Translations under genes and position numbers: made by a program
The notes under the pieces: generated by a model
Told to the model about the DNA's origin: nothing
The model's database searches: none
The model's input: only the letters and a program-made list of their open reading frames with translations
Part shown: piece after piece, positions 9,609-17,851 of the stretch
Position numbering within the stretch: the stretch's first letter is position 1
Layout of the letters: every line of letters begins with the position of its first letter
NCBI GenBank assembly: GCA_016708105.1
Contig: JADJGJ010000001.1
Span: 930,001-994,000, forward strand
Source: Crocinitomicaceae bacterium
GTDB lineage: Bacteria; Bacteroidota; Bacteroidia; Flavobacteriales_D; Crocinitomicaceae
DNA length: 64,000 bases
Direction: 5' to 3'

Positions 9609-9676
9609 GTGTGATTACATGCCACGTGAACACACAACAACTAATTCTGGCTTGATTTTCGTAGATTTGAAGCGCT

Positions 9677-10381
9677 GTGATGGATAAAATTTGTGTCAGA
9701 TTAATTTTGTTATTACTCCTTAGCTGCCCTCTTTACGGTCAGCAGGGTAAAAACTATCCGAGTTTTGACCGGAAAAAAATTCACTTTGGTTTTGCACTTG
9801 GTGTGAATACTGCTGACTTTAATTACACTCTTCAAGTTGATTCTACTTCATCTGATTCGTTAACCGGAATCACCATTAGAAAACAACCGGGTTTTAATCT
9901 TGGAATTATATCTTCACTTAATTTTCATGAGACACTTTCTCTGAGATTTGTTCCTTCACTCAGTTTTCAAGAAAGATTATTTCAATACTCTTATATCAAA
10001 AAAGGCGAACAAGAAATGAAAGAAACCCGCCTTGAATCTACCACGCTTGATTTTCCATTAATGCTCAAACTACGCACAAAACGACTCAGTAATTTTGCTG
10101 CATATGCCATTGGAGGATTTCAGTATAGCCTCGATTTAGCATCACAGAAAGATGTTGATCAAACACTGGGTGACCCGATTGTAAAAATCAAACAACATGA
10201 TTTTGCTTATCAGGTTGGCGGAGGATTTGATTTTTGGATGCCCTATTTTAAATTCGCTATTGAAATTAAACTTTCAAACGGTATAAAAAATGTCATCATT
10301 CAGGATCATACATTTTTTATGGATCCTTTGTCATCTCTAAAAACAAAAGTGTGGTGGTTTTGCATCACCTTTGAGGGATAA
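9677..10381 (+). CDS. porT: Type IX secretion system beta-barrel protein PorT
   Basis: PorT (SprT) is an outer-membrane protein required for the T9SS of Bacteroidota. The 234-residue sequence has a signal peptide (LLLLLSCPLYGQ), then the typical PorT opening KKIHFGFALGVNTADFNY. Alternating beta strands of an eight-stranded barrel (OMP_b-brl_2 type) run to a terminal aromatic-rich strand (VWWFCITFEG). Two adjacent ATGs (9677, 9680) are equally possible. It is the first gene after the IS remnant and stands alone, converging on the aromatic operon. The window contains several likely T9SS cargo proteins. PorT versus a generic porin-family protein rests on the opening motif. Confidence 0.72.
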   Translation: MMDKICVRLILLLLLSCPLYGQQGKNYPSFDRKKIHFGFALGVNTADFNYTLQVDSTSSDSLTGITIRKQPGFNLGIISSLNFHETLSLRFVPSLSFQERLFQYSYIKKGEQEMKETRLESTTLDFPLMLKLRTKRLSNFAAYAIGGFQYSLDLASQKDVDQTLGDPIVKIKQHDFAYQVGGGFDFWMPYFKFAIEIKLSNGIKNVIIQDHTFFMDPLSSLKTKVWWFCITFEG

Positions 10382-10447
10382 TCTGAAATTTTCAAGTGAT
10401 CTATTATTGATGGCATCATGCTGAAATCCGGTTGGGTCTCATTCCAT

Positions 10448-10477
10448 TCTCCGGGCGGGGGCGCGGCCCGCGGGAGA
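10448..10477 (+). repeat. GC-rich interrupted palindrome
   Basis: An almost pure G+C hairpin (left arm TCTCCGGGC at 10448-10456, right arm GCCCGCGGGAGA at 10466-10477, pairing with a 3-nt bulge) stands out in AT-rich DNA between the convergent porT and dch genes. It resembles a REP-type intergenic repeat. Whether it recurs in the genome cannot be seen here. Confidence 0.5.
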
Positions 10478-10484
10478 CGCAGAC

Positions 10485-10517
10485 AGAAAAAATCACCCAA
10501 ACCAAATGGTTAGGGTG
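10485..10517 (-). terminator. Terminator of the benzoyl-CoA operon
   Basis: A stem pairing ATCACCC-x-AACCA (about 10492-10505) with TGGT-x-AGGGTGAT (about 10507-10517) lies just after the dch stop. In the minus direction it is followed by a run of six T residues, so it terminates the minus-strand operon. Confidence 0.7.
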
Positions 10518-10542
10518 ATCAATTAATTCTAAAAAAAATGGA

Positions 10543-11316
10543 TTAAACATTTTCCCAAGCGGGAGATCTTTTTTCTATAAATGCGTTGATGCCTTCATTT
10601 GCATCTTTTGTTTGCATGAGTTGCTGCACGTAAATATATTCCAGTACCGGAAGTTTGTTCCCCATAATGTAGTTAAACGTAGTGCGCGCCGCCTTGTTAG
10701 CGTACCTCAGTGATGAAGCACTTTTTGGAAGAATATTTACCGTGATCCATGCATCAACTGCTTCGTTCAGGGCATTTTTATCTTCATACATTTTATTGAC
10801 TAAACCAATGTGTTCAGCTTCATCAGCTTTGAATGAACGACCGGTAAGTAAAAGTTCTTCAGCTCTGGCGGTACCAATTTTGAGCGGTAACATCACCGAT
10901 GCCGGAGGAGGAAAAACTCCAAGCACAATTTCTGGTTGACCAAAAACGGCCGTTTTGTCGGCATAAATAAAATTGCAAACCAATGCCAGTTCCATTCCTC
11001 CGCCTAAGCATTGTCCTGAAACTTTTGCCATTGTGAGAATACCTGCATCTGCAATGGTTGTAAAAATTTTGTGGAATGTTTTGATCATCGTTTCAGCCAA
11101 TTCTTTTGTATGCTCAGGCACGCTGGCACCAAAAGAAAAATGTTTGCCTTGTCCTTCAAACGTAATCAATTTGATGTTTTTATTCTCACGGCATGTATTT
11201 ACCAAATCAATAATTTCAAGCATCATGACATTGTCTAAAACATTGCCTTTTCCGTCATCTAAAATAACGCGAGCAACGGCACCATCATGCGTGTATTCAA
11301 CTTTAATCTTTTCCAT
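10543..11316 (-). CDS. dch: Cyclohexa-1,5-diene-1-carbonyl-CoA hydratase
   Basis: Dch adds water to the dienoyl-CoA made by benzoyl-CoA reductase, giving 6-hydroxycyclohex-1-ene-1-carbonyl-CoA. The 257-residue crotonase-fold protein has the oxyanion-hole regions KHFSFGASVPEH and GQCLGGGMELAL. It also has the Dch-like stretch FGQPEIVLGVFPPPASVMLP, where ordinary enoyl-CoA hydratases have a catalytic Glu in a different context. It is the last gene of the operon, two bases after oah. Sequence alone could allow a generic enoyl-CoA hydratase. The Had-Oah-Dch neighbourhood makes the specific call strong. Confidence 0.88.
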   Translation of the reverse strand: MEKIKVEYTHDGAVARVILDDGKGNVLDNVMMLEIIDLVNTCRENKNIKLITFEGQGKHFSFGASVPEHTKELAETMIKTFHKIFTTIADAGILTMAKVSGQCLGGGMELALVCNFIYADKTAVFGQPEIVLGVFPPPASVMLPLKIGTARAEELLLTGRSFKADEAEHIGLVNKMYEDKNALNEAVDAWITVNILPKSASSLRYANKAARTTFNYIMGNKLPVLEYIYVQQLMQTKDANEGINAFIEKRSPAWENV

Positions 11317-11318
11317 AG

Positions 11319-12410
11319 TTATGCTTTGGTAGTATTATATTGAGGAGAAATTATTTGATGCATTTCTTCATTCCATTCTTTGCCTTCAGCAAGTAATTGT
11401 CTGAGCTTAATGAAATCTACTTCACGGTTTTCTTTTGGTCCGTCATTGAATGCTTTGAAACCAGCTTTGGCTTCAGTCATCATATTTAACGCTAACCATT
11501 CACGACTACTTTCTTTGTTTTTATCCCAATGCTCTAATTTGAATTTGCGCACTTCACTGATGGTTTTATTCATACAGTTAGGGAATGTGTAAAGAATTTT
11601 AGTAGCAAGTTTATCAACGGCTGCATCAAGCATGGTGAAATCTGTTTCACAACCTGCCATTAGTTCTTTTGCTTTTTTCAGTTCATCACCTGATTTCATG
11701 CTGCCAAAACAAATACGTCCAAATTCATCGGTGATTTTTTCTAACTGAATCATTGGATTTGGAATAAATTTTCCGTTTGATTTTAATACCGGAGCAATGT
11801 CTGTAATCACACCATAATAATAGGCTTGATGTGCTGTCCATGGATCACACAAAGTCAAAGAGGCCATGGCGCGTTCAATACCAACGTAGAGTGGTAAAAA
11901 ATCTGTGGCTCCACCAATAGGGGCACTTCCATGTTTTGGTCCGGCTTGTCCAAATCTTGCTACATCACTTGAAATACTGAAATCACATGCCATTCCAATT
12001 TCTTGTCCGCCACCAATGCGCATGCCGTTCACTCTGCATATCACCGGTTTTTCACATTTTAAAATAGCACTCACCATGTCATTGAATAAGCGCATGTATT
12101 GCGAATATTCTTGTGGATTTCCGGCGTAGTATTCTGCATATTCTTTGGTGTTACCACCGGTACAAAATGCTTTGTCTTCAACACCTGAAAAAACAACGGT
12201 AACAACTGATCTGTCATTAGATGCTTCACCAAAGGCAAGAATAATTTCTTTCACCGCAGCCGTTGTGTATGAGTTGTATTGCTTTGGATTATTCAGCACA
12301 ATCCACGCGTTAAATAATCCCGGTACCGCATTGCCTGACCAGTCTTTTACAGGTTTTTTTTCAAAAATGATCTCCGTGTATTTGTGATCAACGAGGTTGT
12401 GATTTTTCAT
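11319..12410 (-). CDS. oah: 6-Oxocyclohex-1-ene-1-carbonyl-CoA hydrolase (ring opening)
   Basis: Oah (BamA) adds two waters to 6-oxocyclohex-1-enoyl-CoA and cleaves the ring to 3-hydroxypimelyl-CoA. It is widely used as a marker of anaerobic aromatic degradation. The 363-residue protein is a long crotonase-family member with the hallmark segments AFCTGGNTKEYAEYY, RIGGGQEIGMACDFSIS and QAGPKHGSAPIGGATDF. These are far closer to BamA/Oah than to other hydratases. It starts 49 bp after had and ends two bases before dch, matching the order expected for consecutive pathway steps. Confidence 0.93.
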   Translation of the reverse strand: MKNHNLVDHKYTEIIFEKKPVKDWSGNAVPGLFNAWIVLNNPKQYNSYTTAAVKEIILAFGEASNDRSVVTVVFSGVEDKAFCTGGNTKEYAEYYAGNPQEYSQYMRLFNDMVSAILKCEKPVICRVNGMRIGGGQEIGMACDFSISSDVARFGQAGPKHGSAPIGGATDFLPLYVGIERAMASLTLCDPWTAHQAYYYGVITDIAPVLKSNGKFIPNPMIQLEKITDEFGRICFGSMKSGDELKKAKELMAGCETDFTMLDAAVDKLATKILYTFPNCMNKTISEVRKFKLEHWDKNKESSREWLALNMMTEAKAGFKAFNDGPKENREVDFIKLRQLLAEGKEWNEEMHQIISPQYNTTKA

Positions 12411-12459
12411 AAGAGTATTTAATTATTAATGAATTTCAACTTTTTTATTATCCGGCTAA

Positions 12460-13518
12460 CTAATTAAAATCGGGAACAAGAACTGAACGTTTGTCGTATT
12501 TGTGATGTAAAGTGTTTTCAAATACTTCATTGATTTGTGACATTGGAAACGTTTGTACAAAATCTTTGATTTGAAGTTTCCCTGAATCAATTAACTCAAC
12601 TACTTCACTATACAATTCTGGTTTACAACCCCAGGTTCCAATTAATTTTGCATCAAAAGCCATCAGGTTGCTCAGTCTCACTTCCAGTTTGTCCATGGTG
12701 AAACCAACAATGCTTAAGGTAGAGGTAAATGTAATCAAACTGAATGCTAGATCTTGTCCAGGAGCAGTGCCTGAGAATTCAAAAATTTTCCATCCATATT
12801 TTGATGTACCCAATTCTTTTGCAAGAGTTTTTACTTTCTCTTTAATCTCTTTTTGATTTAGGCCTTTTGAATTAATGGTTGCATCAATTCCTTTGGATTT
12901 TGCCAATTCTAATTTTGTATCGTTGATGTCAATGGCAATTACTTTTGCGCCCATAATTTTTGCAATCAAAGCACCATAAACGCCAACGCCACCAACTCCG
13001 ATAACGATTGCAAGATCATTATTTTCCAATTCTGATTTTTTCATCACCTGATATGGTGTAGAAATAGCATCAGCAATTACTGCCAGTTGTTCAAGTGAGT
13101 AATTTTTTAACACAGAATCAGGCACAGGGCAAAGATATTTTGCAGGCACCACAATGTGTGAGGCAAATCCACCGTGAAAATCATTCCCCGGCATCAATTG
13201 ATTCTGACACATATTGCTTCGCCCTTTGTTGCATAGTTCACAATTTCCGCAAGGCAAAACGGCAGGAATAATTACCTTTTGATTAATCATATTAGCAGGA
13301 CCTTTTAGAACAACGCCACTAATTTCATGTCCCAAAGTCAGAGGCATTTCTTTTTTTGTGCGCACTCCGCTATGCCAGAAACTTAGGTCGGTGTGACATA
13401 CTCCGCATCCTGCAACTTTGACAAGGGCTTCACCTTCTTTTGGTTCAGGCATGGGTGATTCAACGAGTGAAAATTTCTCGTTGAGTTTGGTCATGTGCCA
13501 TTGTTTGATGGTTTCCAT
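12460..13518 (-). CDS. had: 6-Hydroxycyclohex-1-ene-1-carbonyl-CoA dehydrogenase
   Basis: Had oxidises the Dch product to 6-oxocyclohex-1-ene-1-carbonyl-CoA with NAD+. The 352-residue medium-chain zinc dehydrogenase has the catalytic-zinc motif CGVCHTD and GHE. The structural-zinc cysteines are in CGNCELCNKGRSNMC, and the nucleotide-binding loop is GVGGVGVYG. The segment PGNDFHGGFASHIVVPA resembles the known Had enzymes. The gene lies 8 bp after the thiolase gene and upstream of oah. A generic alcohol dehydrogenase is the alternative, but the flanking oah and dch argue against it. Confidence 0.88.
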   Translation of the reverse strand: METIKQWHMTKLNEKFSLVESPMPEPKEGEALVKVAGCGVCHTDLSFWHSGVRTKKEMPLTLGHEISGVVLKGPANMINQKVIIPAVLPCGNCELCNKGRSNMCQNQLMPGNDFHGGFASHIVVPAKYLCPVPDSVLKNYSLEQLAVIADAISTPYQVMKKSELENNDLAIVIGVGGVGVYGALIAKIMGAKVIAIDINDTKLELAKSKGIDATINSKGLNQKEIKEKVKTLAKELGTSKYGWKIFEFSGTAPGQDLAFSLITFTSTLSIVGFTMDKLEVRLSNLMAFDAKLIGTWGCKPELYSEVVELIDSGKLQIKDFVQTFPMSQINEVFENTLHHKYDKRSVLVPDFN

Positions 13519-13526
13519 AGTATGAT

Positions 13527-14786
13527 TTAGATATTTGTGTTTTCAAATAAAATGGCTGTTCCTTGTCCACCTCCAATACATGCTGATGCAATACCGTATT
13601 TTACCTTGCGCATATTCATGTTGCGAGAAATTGTTAATGAAAGTCTTGCTCCGGTGGCAGCTAATGGGTGACCCAATGCAATGGCTCCACCGTTTACGTT
13701 ACACACATTGCGATCAAGTCCTAACTCACGTTCACAACCAATAAACTGTGCTGCAAAAGCTTCATTGATTTCAATCAGTCCAATATCTTTTACAGATAAT
13801 CCGGTCATCTCAAGTATTAATTTAATTGCAGGTACCGGTCCTAATCCCATTACATTTGGATCAAGCGCACTGGTTGCTGATGCAACAATTTTAGTGAGAG
13901 GTTTTAAATTTCTTGCTTTAACAAATGCTTCACCGGCAACAACTACTGAAGCTGCACCGTCAACAATTCCGCTTGAATTGGCTGCCGTTTGAACACCATC
14001 TCTTGCAAATACTGATGGTAATTTTGCCATAGCTTCAAGATCAGCTGGACGAACATTTTCATCTGTAATAAAATCAACTGCCTTATTCAGTAATATAACT
14101 TTTCTAGGTTTTAATCCTTCCCCTTCAAATACCGTTGAATTCATTTTGATGATTTCATCATTGTAGTATCCTGCCGCTTTTGCTGCGAGATAAGTATCAA
14201 TTGAACGTTTAGCAAAAACATTCGCATCTTCTTTGGTGATTTTATGTTTAGCAGCTACATTTTCAGCAGTGCATCCCATAGGCACAGCGGCTGTATCGTT
14301 CAGCGCCTCCCATAACATATCTTTGAAATCAATTTTACCCAGCGCATAACCCATGCGATTTCCAAAACTAACTGTTGGGGATAAAGTCATGTTTTCTGTT
14401 CCGCCGCACAAGCCAGTATCTGCTTTTCCAAGCGTAATTTGTTCTGCCCCGGCAATGATGGTTTCAAAACCTGATCCGCAAATACGTTGCAACATAACAG
14501 CCGGAACTCCAACCGGAATACCGGAATACAAACCAATATGTCTTGGTAAAAAATACGAATCAGCAGATGACTGACCAATGTTTGCATAAAATAACTGATC
14601 AATGTCTTCAGCTTTTATACCTGACTTTTCAATTGCTGCGCGAGTGGCAAAAATTCCTAAATCAGTAGGTGAAACATTGCCAAGTGTTCCGCATAATTTT
14701 CCAAATGGGGTGCGAGCTCCGTTGATTAGATAGATATTATCATATACAATACCAATCCCTTTGTTTTTATCGTGATATGCTTTCAT
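13527..14786 (-). CDS. Thiolase (acetyl-CoA acyltransferase), probably 3-oxopimelyl-CoA thiolase
   Basis: Thiolases cleave 3-oxoacyl-CoA with CoA. The active-site Cys is in QRICGSGFE, the His in NGGAIALGHPLAATGA and the second Cys in ASACIGGGQGT, with NEAFAAQF between. The start at 14786 (MKAYHDKNKG) gives about 419 residues. A longer frame begins at 14846, but its extra 20 residues are low-complexity and lie inside the upstream gene. The chosen start still overlaps that gene by 20 bp. By position it would convert 3-oxopimelyl-CoA to glutaryl-CoA plus acetyl-CoA, but an acetoacetyl-CoA thiolase role is equally possible from sequence. Confidence 0.85.
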   Translation of the reverse strand: MKAYHDKNKGIGIVYDNIYLINGARTPFGKLCGTLGNVSPTDLGIFATRAAIEKSGIKAEDIDQLFYANIGQSSADSYFLPRHIGLYSGIPVGVPAVMLQRICGSGFETIIAGAEQITLGKADTGLCGGTENMTLSPTVSFGNRMGYALGKIDFKDMLWEALNDTAAVPMGCTAENVAAKHKITKEDANVFAKRSIDTYLAAKAAGYYNDEIIKMNSTVFEGEGLKPRKVILLNKAVDFITDENVRPADLEAMAKLPSVFARDGVQTAANSSGIVDGAASVVVAGEAFVKARNLKPLTKIVASATSALDPNVMGLGPVPAIKLILEMTGLSVKDIGLIEINEAFAAQFIGCERELGLDRNVCNVNGGAIALGHPLAATGARLSLTISRNMNMRKVKYGIASACIGGGQGTAILFENTNI

Positions 14787-16632
14787 TGTTGAGTTTATTT
14801 TCTTGTTTGATTTGATTATTTTCTCTGTGCCATGTTTTGTGTGCAATTACCGCTGCTCCGAATGAAACTAAATGTTGCGGTTCATCAGGTACCAGAATCT
14901 GCAAATTAAATTTTTCATTTAATAATGATTGCAAGTATGGATGATTTGCTATCACACCACCAATCATAACAGTTGGAATGCCGGGCACCAGTTTCATTTT
15001 TGCTACTCTGTTTGCAATAGATAAATAAACACCACGTGCAATGTCTTCAATGGCAATTCCATCAAAAATCCATTTCATGATTTCTGTTTTTGCAAACACG
15101 GTACAGAATGAGTTCAATTCATTTTCATAATTTGAACGACCGGCTAAATGACTCATTTCTGAAACCGGAATATCTGCGCGTTCTGCAATCTCTGCCAGAA
15201 ACGATCCTGTACCAGCTGCACACTTGTCATTCATGATAAAGTTGACTACGTTTCCGTCGTTATCACAATGAATTATTTTGATGTCTTCACCGCCAATATC
15301 AATGATGTTTTTCTCACCATGAAATTCACGCGATACACCTGCGGCGGCACAGTTTATTTCAGTTTTAATGATGTCTGATTCAATAAAATGTTTACGCCCA
15401 TAACCAGTTGCACAACTGTACTTAATATCAAAGTCAGAATGAATAGCCTGCATTACTTGACGATGCAAAATTCTCTCTTTATTGAGTGTAGGAATTATGT
15501 ATCTGAATACTGCATTTTGTTTGTCGTCTATGACTGTAAATTTAATGTATGCAGATCCCAAATCAACGCCAAGAAAGCATGGTCCACCTTGATATGTGGC
15601 AGCTGATTTTTTATCTTTTATGATTCCTTTTTTAATAATATTTCTGCTCACTGCACCTGCTGCACCCGGAATACGAGACGAGATATTTTTATTGGTCATA
15701 GCCTTCACCATGTTGGTAAACGCCAAATTAAGAGAGGTGCGCACGTAATGTTTTTTTCCGTACTCAACAATTTTTCCATTGAAGTAATCAATTTCTGTTT
15801 GTCGGTTGTTGATTACATCACCGGCAAGTGATGGAAAGTGATTACCTCCTTTGCGCAAATAACGCATGCAGTTGCGAATGAAATCATCAGGGAACCTTAT
15901 TTTTTCAGATTCAGCAACTACCACCGCTTCGTTAATGATTTGTTCAATCAATTCTACCGTGTCAGGATCTGCCATTGCTTCAGCCATGGTTAATCTACCA
16001 ACACCGCAAAGGGCACTCAGTGCGGCGTTAAGAATAGTTTTTTCCCACGTGCGTTTCAGAATTTCAAATGAATTCACGTCAACAGTAGTCAAACCTGCAT
16101 CTGTAAGTAATTTTGCAAATTCTTTTGCTTGAGCTGAGCGATTATCATCAATAGAACCAAGATAATTTGGAGGGGTGAAAAAAGTGACATTCACAATATT
16201 CGGCGCAGTCAAATTTCCGGCATAATTAACCACCATGCGCAATATTTTGTCAATGCCAAAAACAGGAATCAACAATTCCTCAACATCAATTCCATTCTGT
16301 GCAGATACAATAGTTACTTTGTCTGAGTCCATGCGCAGTGCTTTTGCAGCTGCATCTTTAATTTGATATGCTTTCAGCGCAAAAACAATATAGTCAGGGT
16401 CAATTTTTGCATCAGCAAGATCATCAATAGTTTCAAAAACATGATCAAAAAATACCACTGATTTCATTTTGCCCTCAAGTTTGATACCTTCACTTTTAAT
16501 GAGGTTCATCTTGATTTTATTGCGCACGCAAATACTTACTTCGCAACCTTGTTCCTTGAGTAATGACGCCATAATCATACCCACCGGTCCAATACCGATA
16601 ATGGCAACTTTCAATGGTTTTTTCTGTTCCAT
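14767..16632 (-). CDS. Fusion of a ketopantoate-reductase-like domain with a BcrA/HgdC-type ATPase activator
   Basis: One 621-residue frame joins two unrelated enzymes. Residues about 6-318 are a PanE/ApbA-type NAD(P)H-dependent 2-oxoacid reductase, with dinucleotide loop GIGPVGMIMA and WEKTILN carrying the family Lys198 and Asn202. The second family Asn is Ser206. After a linker, residues about 352-605 are an ATP-dependent activator of the BadF/BadG/BcrA/BcrD family, with phosphate loop GVDLGSAYIK and DIGGEDIK. Cys471 (NDKCAAGTGSF) and Cys510 (FCTVFAKTE) would hold a [4Fe-4S] cluster between two subunits. It is one base from the HgdB-like gene and probably drives electrons into that protein. 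I know of no characterised protein with this fusion. Confidence 0.85.
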   Translation of the reverse strand: MEQKKPLKVAIIGIGPVGMIMASLLKEQGCEVSICVRNKIKMNLIKSEGIKLEGKMKSVVFFDHVFETIDDLADAKIDPDYIVFALKAYQIKDAAAKALRMDSDKVTIVSAQNGIDVEELLIPVFGIDKILRMVVNYAGNLTAPNIVNVTFFTPPNYLGSIDDNRSAQAKEFAKLLTDAGLTTVDVNSFEILKRTWEKTILNAALSALCGVGRLTMAEAMADPDTVELIEQIINEAVVVAESEKIRFPDDFIRNCMRYLRKGGNHFPSLAGDVINNRQTEIDYFNGKIVEYGKKHYVRTSLNLAFTNMVKAMTNKNISSRIPGAAGAVSRNIIKKGIIKDKKSAATYQGGPCFLGVDLGSAYIKFTVIDDKQNAVFRYIIPTLNKERILHRQVMQAIHSDFDIKYSCATGYGRKHFIESDIIKTEINCAAAGVSREFHGEKNIIDIGGEDIKIIHCDNDGNVVNFIMNDKCAAGTGSFLAEIAERADIPVSEMSHLAGRSNYENELNSFCTVFAKTEIMKWIFDGIAIEDIARGVYLSIANRVAKMKLVPGIPTVMIGGVIANHPYLQSLLNEKFNLQILVPDEPQHLVSFGAAVIAHKTWHRENNQIKQENKLNNESISR

Positions 16633-16633
16633 A

Positions 16634-17851
16634 TTATCGGCTTACTTTAAGATCTTGCAACTGCTCAACAAATGTTTCAATTTTGGTGATGCTTTGTCCT
16701 TCACTGAAAAAACGCAAATCACATAAGTCACCTTCAATTACTAATGCGGGTACTCCGGTCATTTCTTTGAGTCGTTGAGGCATCCCGAATTTTGCGTTAG
16801 AATTATTGAAGCAGGTTTTTGTATCGTGAAAAACTATACCGTCAATTTTATACTCATCAAACCAGTTTTTCAGCATTTTCATTTTTGCTTTTTCACTTCG
16901 GTTAATGAAAATTTCAGTGTATGCAAGTGCGGTAGAATTAAATGGATCATTCTCATCAAAGTGATCAAAAACCCAACTGCTGCAGTAGGTTGATGCAACA
17001 ACTGCAGCTTTGTTTTGCATGAATAAATCACTCAGCATTCTGAGTTTTCCCCAGATAGGCATCCCTTCCCAAAAAATGCGGGTGGTTGCTTGTGGTAAAA
17101 ATCCTTTTGCCTCACGCACGTTTGCTTCAAGTTCAGCTAAGAGATGAGTGTAATAATCTTTTGCAGTTTGCGTGCCTCTTAAAACAACAATCGGCCCCAT
17201 GTGAATAGTGCCGTCAAAAAAACTGAGTGGAGCAATGTCTGCTGTAGATGTTTTCAAAACTTTTTGCCATAACAAGGTGGCTTCTTTACTTAATTTCACC
17301 ACCTCACGAAAACGATCAATGTCAAATTTTTTTCCGCTTACCTGTTCACAAACCGGAATCATTTTTTGGAATTGTTTTACCACAAGATCAATTTCATCCT
17401 GACTTACTTCATCCAAATGTCTCGGAGGTTGAATACCTACAATAGGACACTTGAAATGATCGGCGTAAAAAGTAAACCAGTCTTCAACTTCTCTGCATTG
17501 ATTTGTATTGTATGCAATGATGTCCGGTTTTGGAACACCTTGCATGTTGTAGTGACTTTGAAGTGGTGATTGTTTTTTTAAAAATGCTCCAATATCAGCT
17601 GTAGTATATGAACAAACATGACCTGAGTAACCGCATTTAACTGCTTCTGGAATAAAGTCCATAGCCGTGCGTGTTGCACCTAAAAGTGCTCCATGGTTTT
17701 CAGGAAAATAAACTTCAAAACCAAATGAGCGCAACAATTCAGCCGGACCAACACTGGTACACCAGGCAATTTTTTTTGAACCGGATTCTAATGAAAGAAA
17801 ATATTCTCCCATCAGATTTTTCATCAGGTCAGTAGATTTTATTTTGTACAT
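16634..17851 (-). CDS. HgdB/BcrB-family Fe-S protein (2-hydroxyacyl-CoA dehydratase-like or double-cubane protein)
   Basis: This 405-residue protein belongs to the 2-hydroxyacyl-CoA dehydratase D-component family, which also contains BcrB and BcrC. Candidate cluster ligands include Cys31 (IAWCTSVGP), the pair in EAVKCGYSGHVCSY, and later Cys in NQCRE, TYCSSW and DTKTCFNN. It is clearly distinct from the two Bcr catalytic subunits of the same operon. True dehydratases need two such subunits, and only one is present. That composition (one HgdB-like protein plus one activator) also matches double-cubane-cluster proteins, which are homodimeric ATP-driven reductases. It overlaps the upstream CoA ligase by 13 bp. 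The substrate is unknown. Confidence 0.78.
   Translation of the reverse strand: MYKIKSTDLMKNLMGEYFLSLESGSKKIAWCTSVGPAELLRSFGFEVYFPENHGALLGATRTAMDFIPEAVKCGYSGHVCSYTTADIGAFLKKQSPLQSHYNMQGVPKPDIIAYNTNQCREVEDWFTFYADHFKCPIVGIQPPRHLDEVSQDEIDLVVKQFQKMIPVCEQVSGKKFDIDRFREVVKLSKEATLLWQKVLKTSTADIAPLSFFDGTIHMGPIVVLRGTQTAKDYYTHLLAELEANVREAKGFLPQATTRIFWEGMPIWGKLRMLSDLFMQNKAAVVASTYCSSWVFDHFDENDPFNSTALAYTEIFINRSEKAKMKMLKNWFDEYKIDGIVFHDTKTCFNNSNAKFGMPQRLKEMTGVPALVIEGDLCDLRFFSEGQSITKIETFVEQLQDLKVSR

Noticed and set aside
14787..14846. Longer start of the thiolase
   Set aside because: The extra 20 residues are Lys/Asn-rich, lie within the upstream gene and precede the normal thiolase opening.
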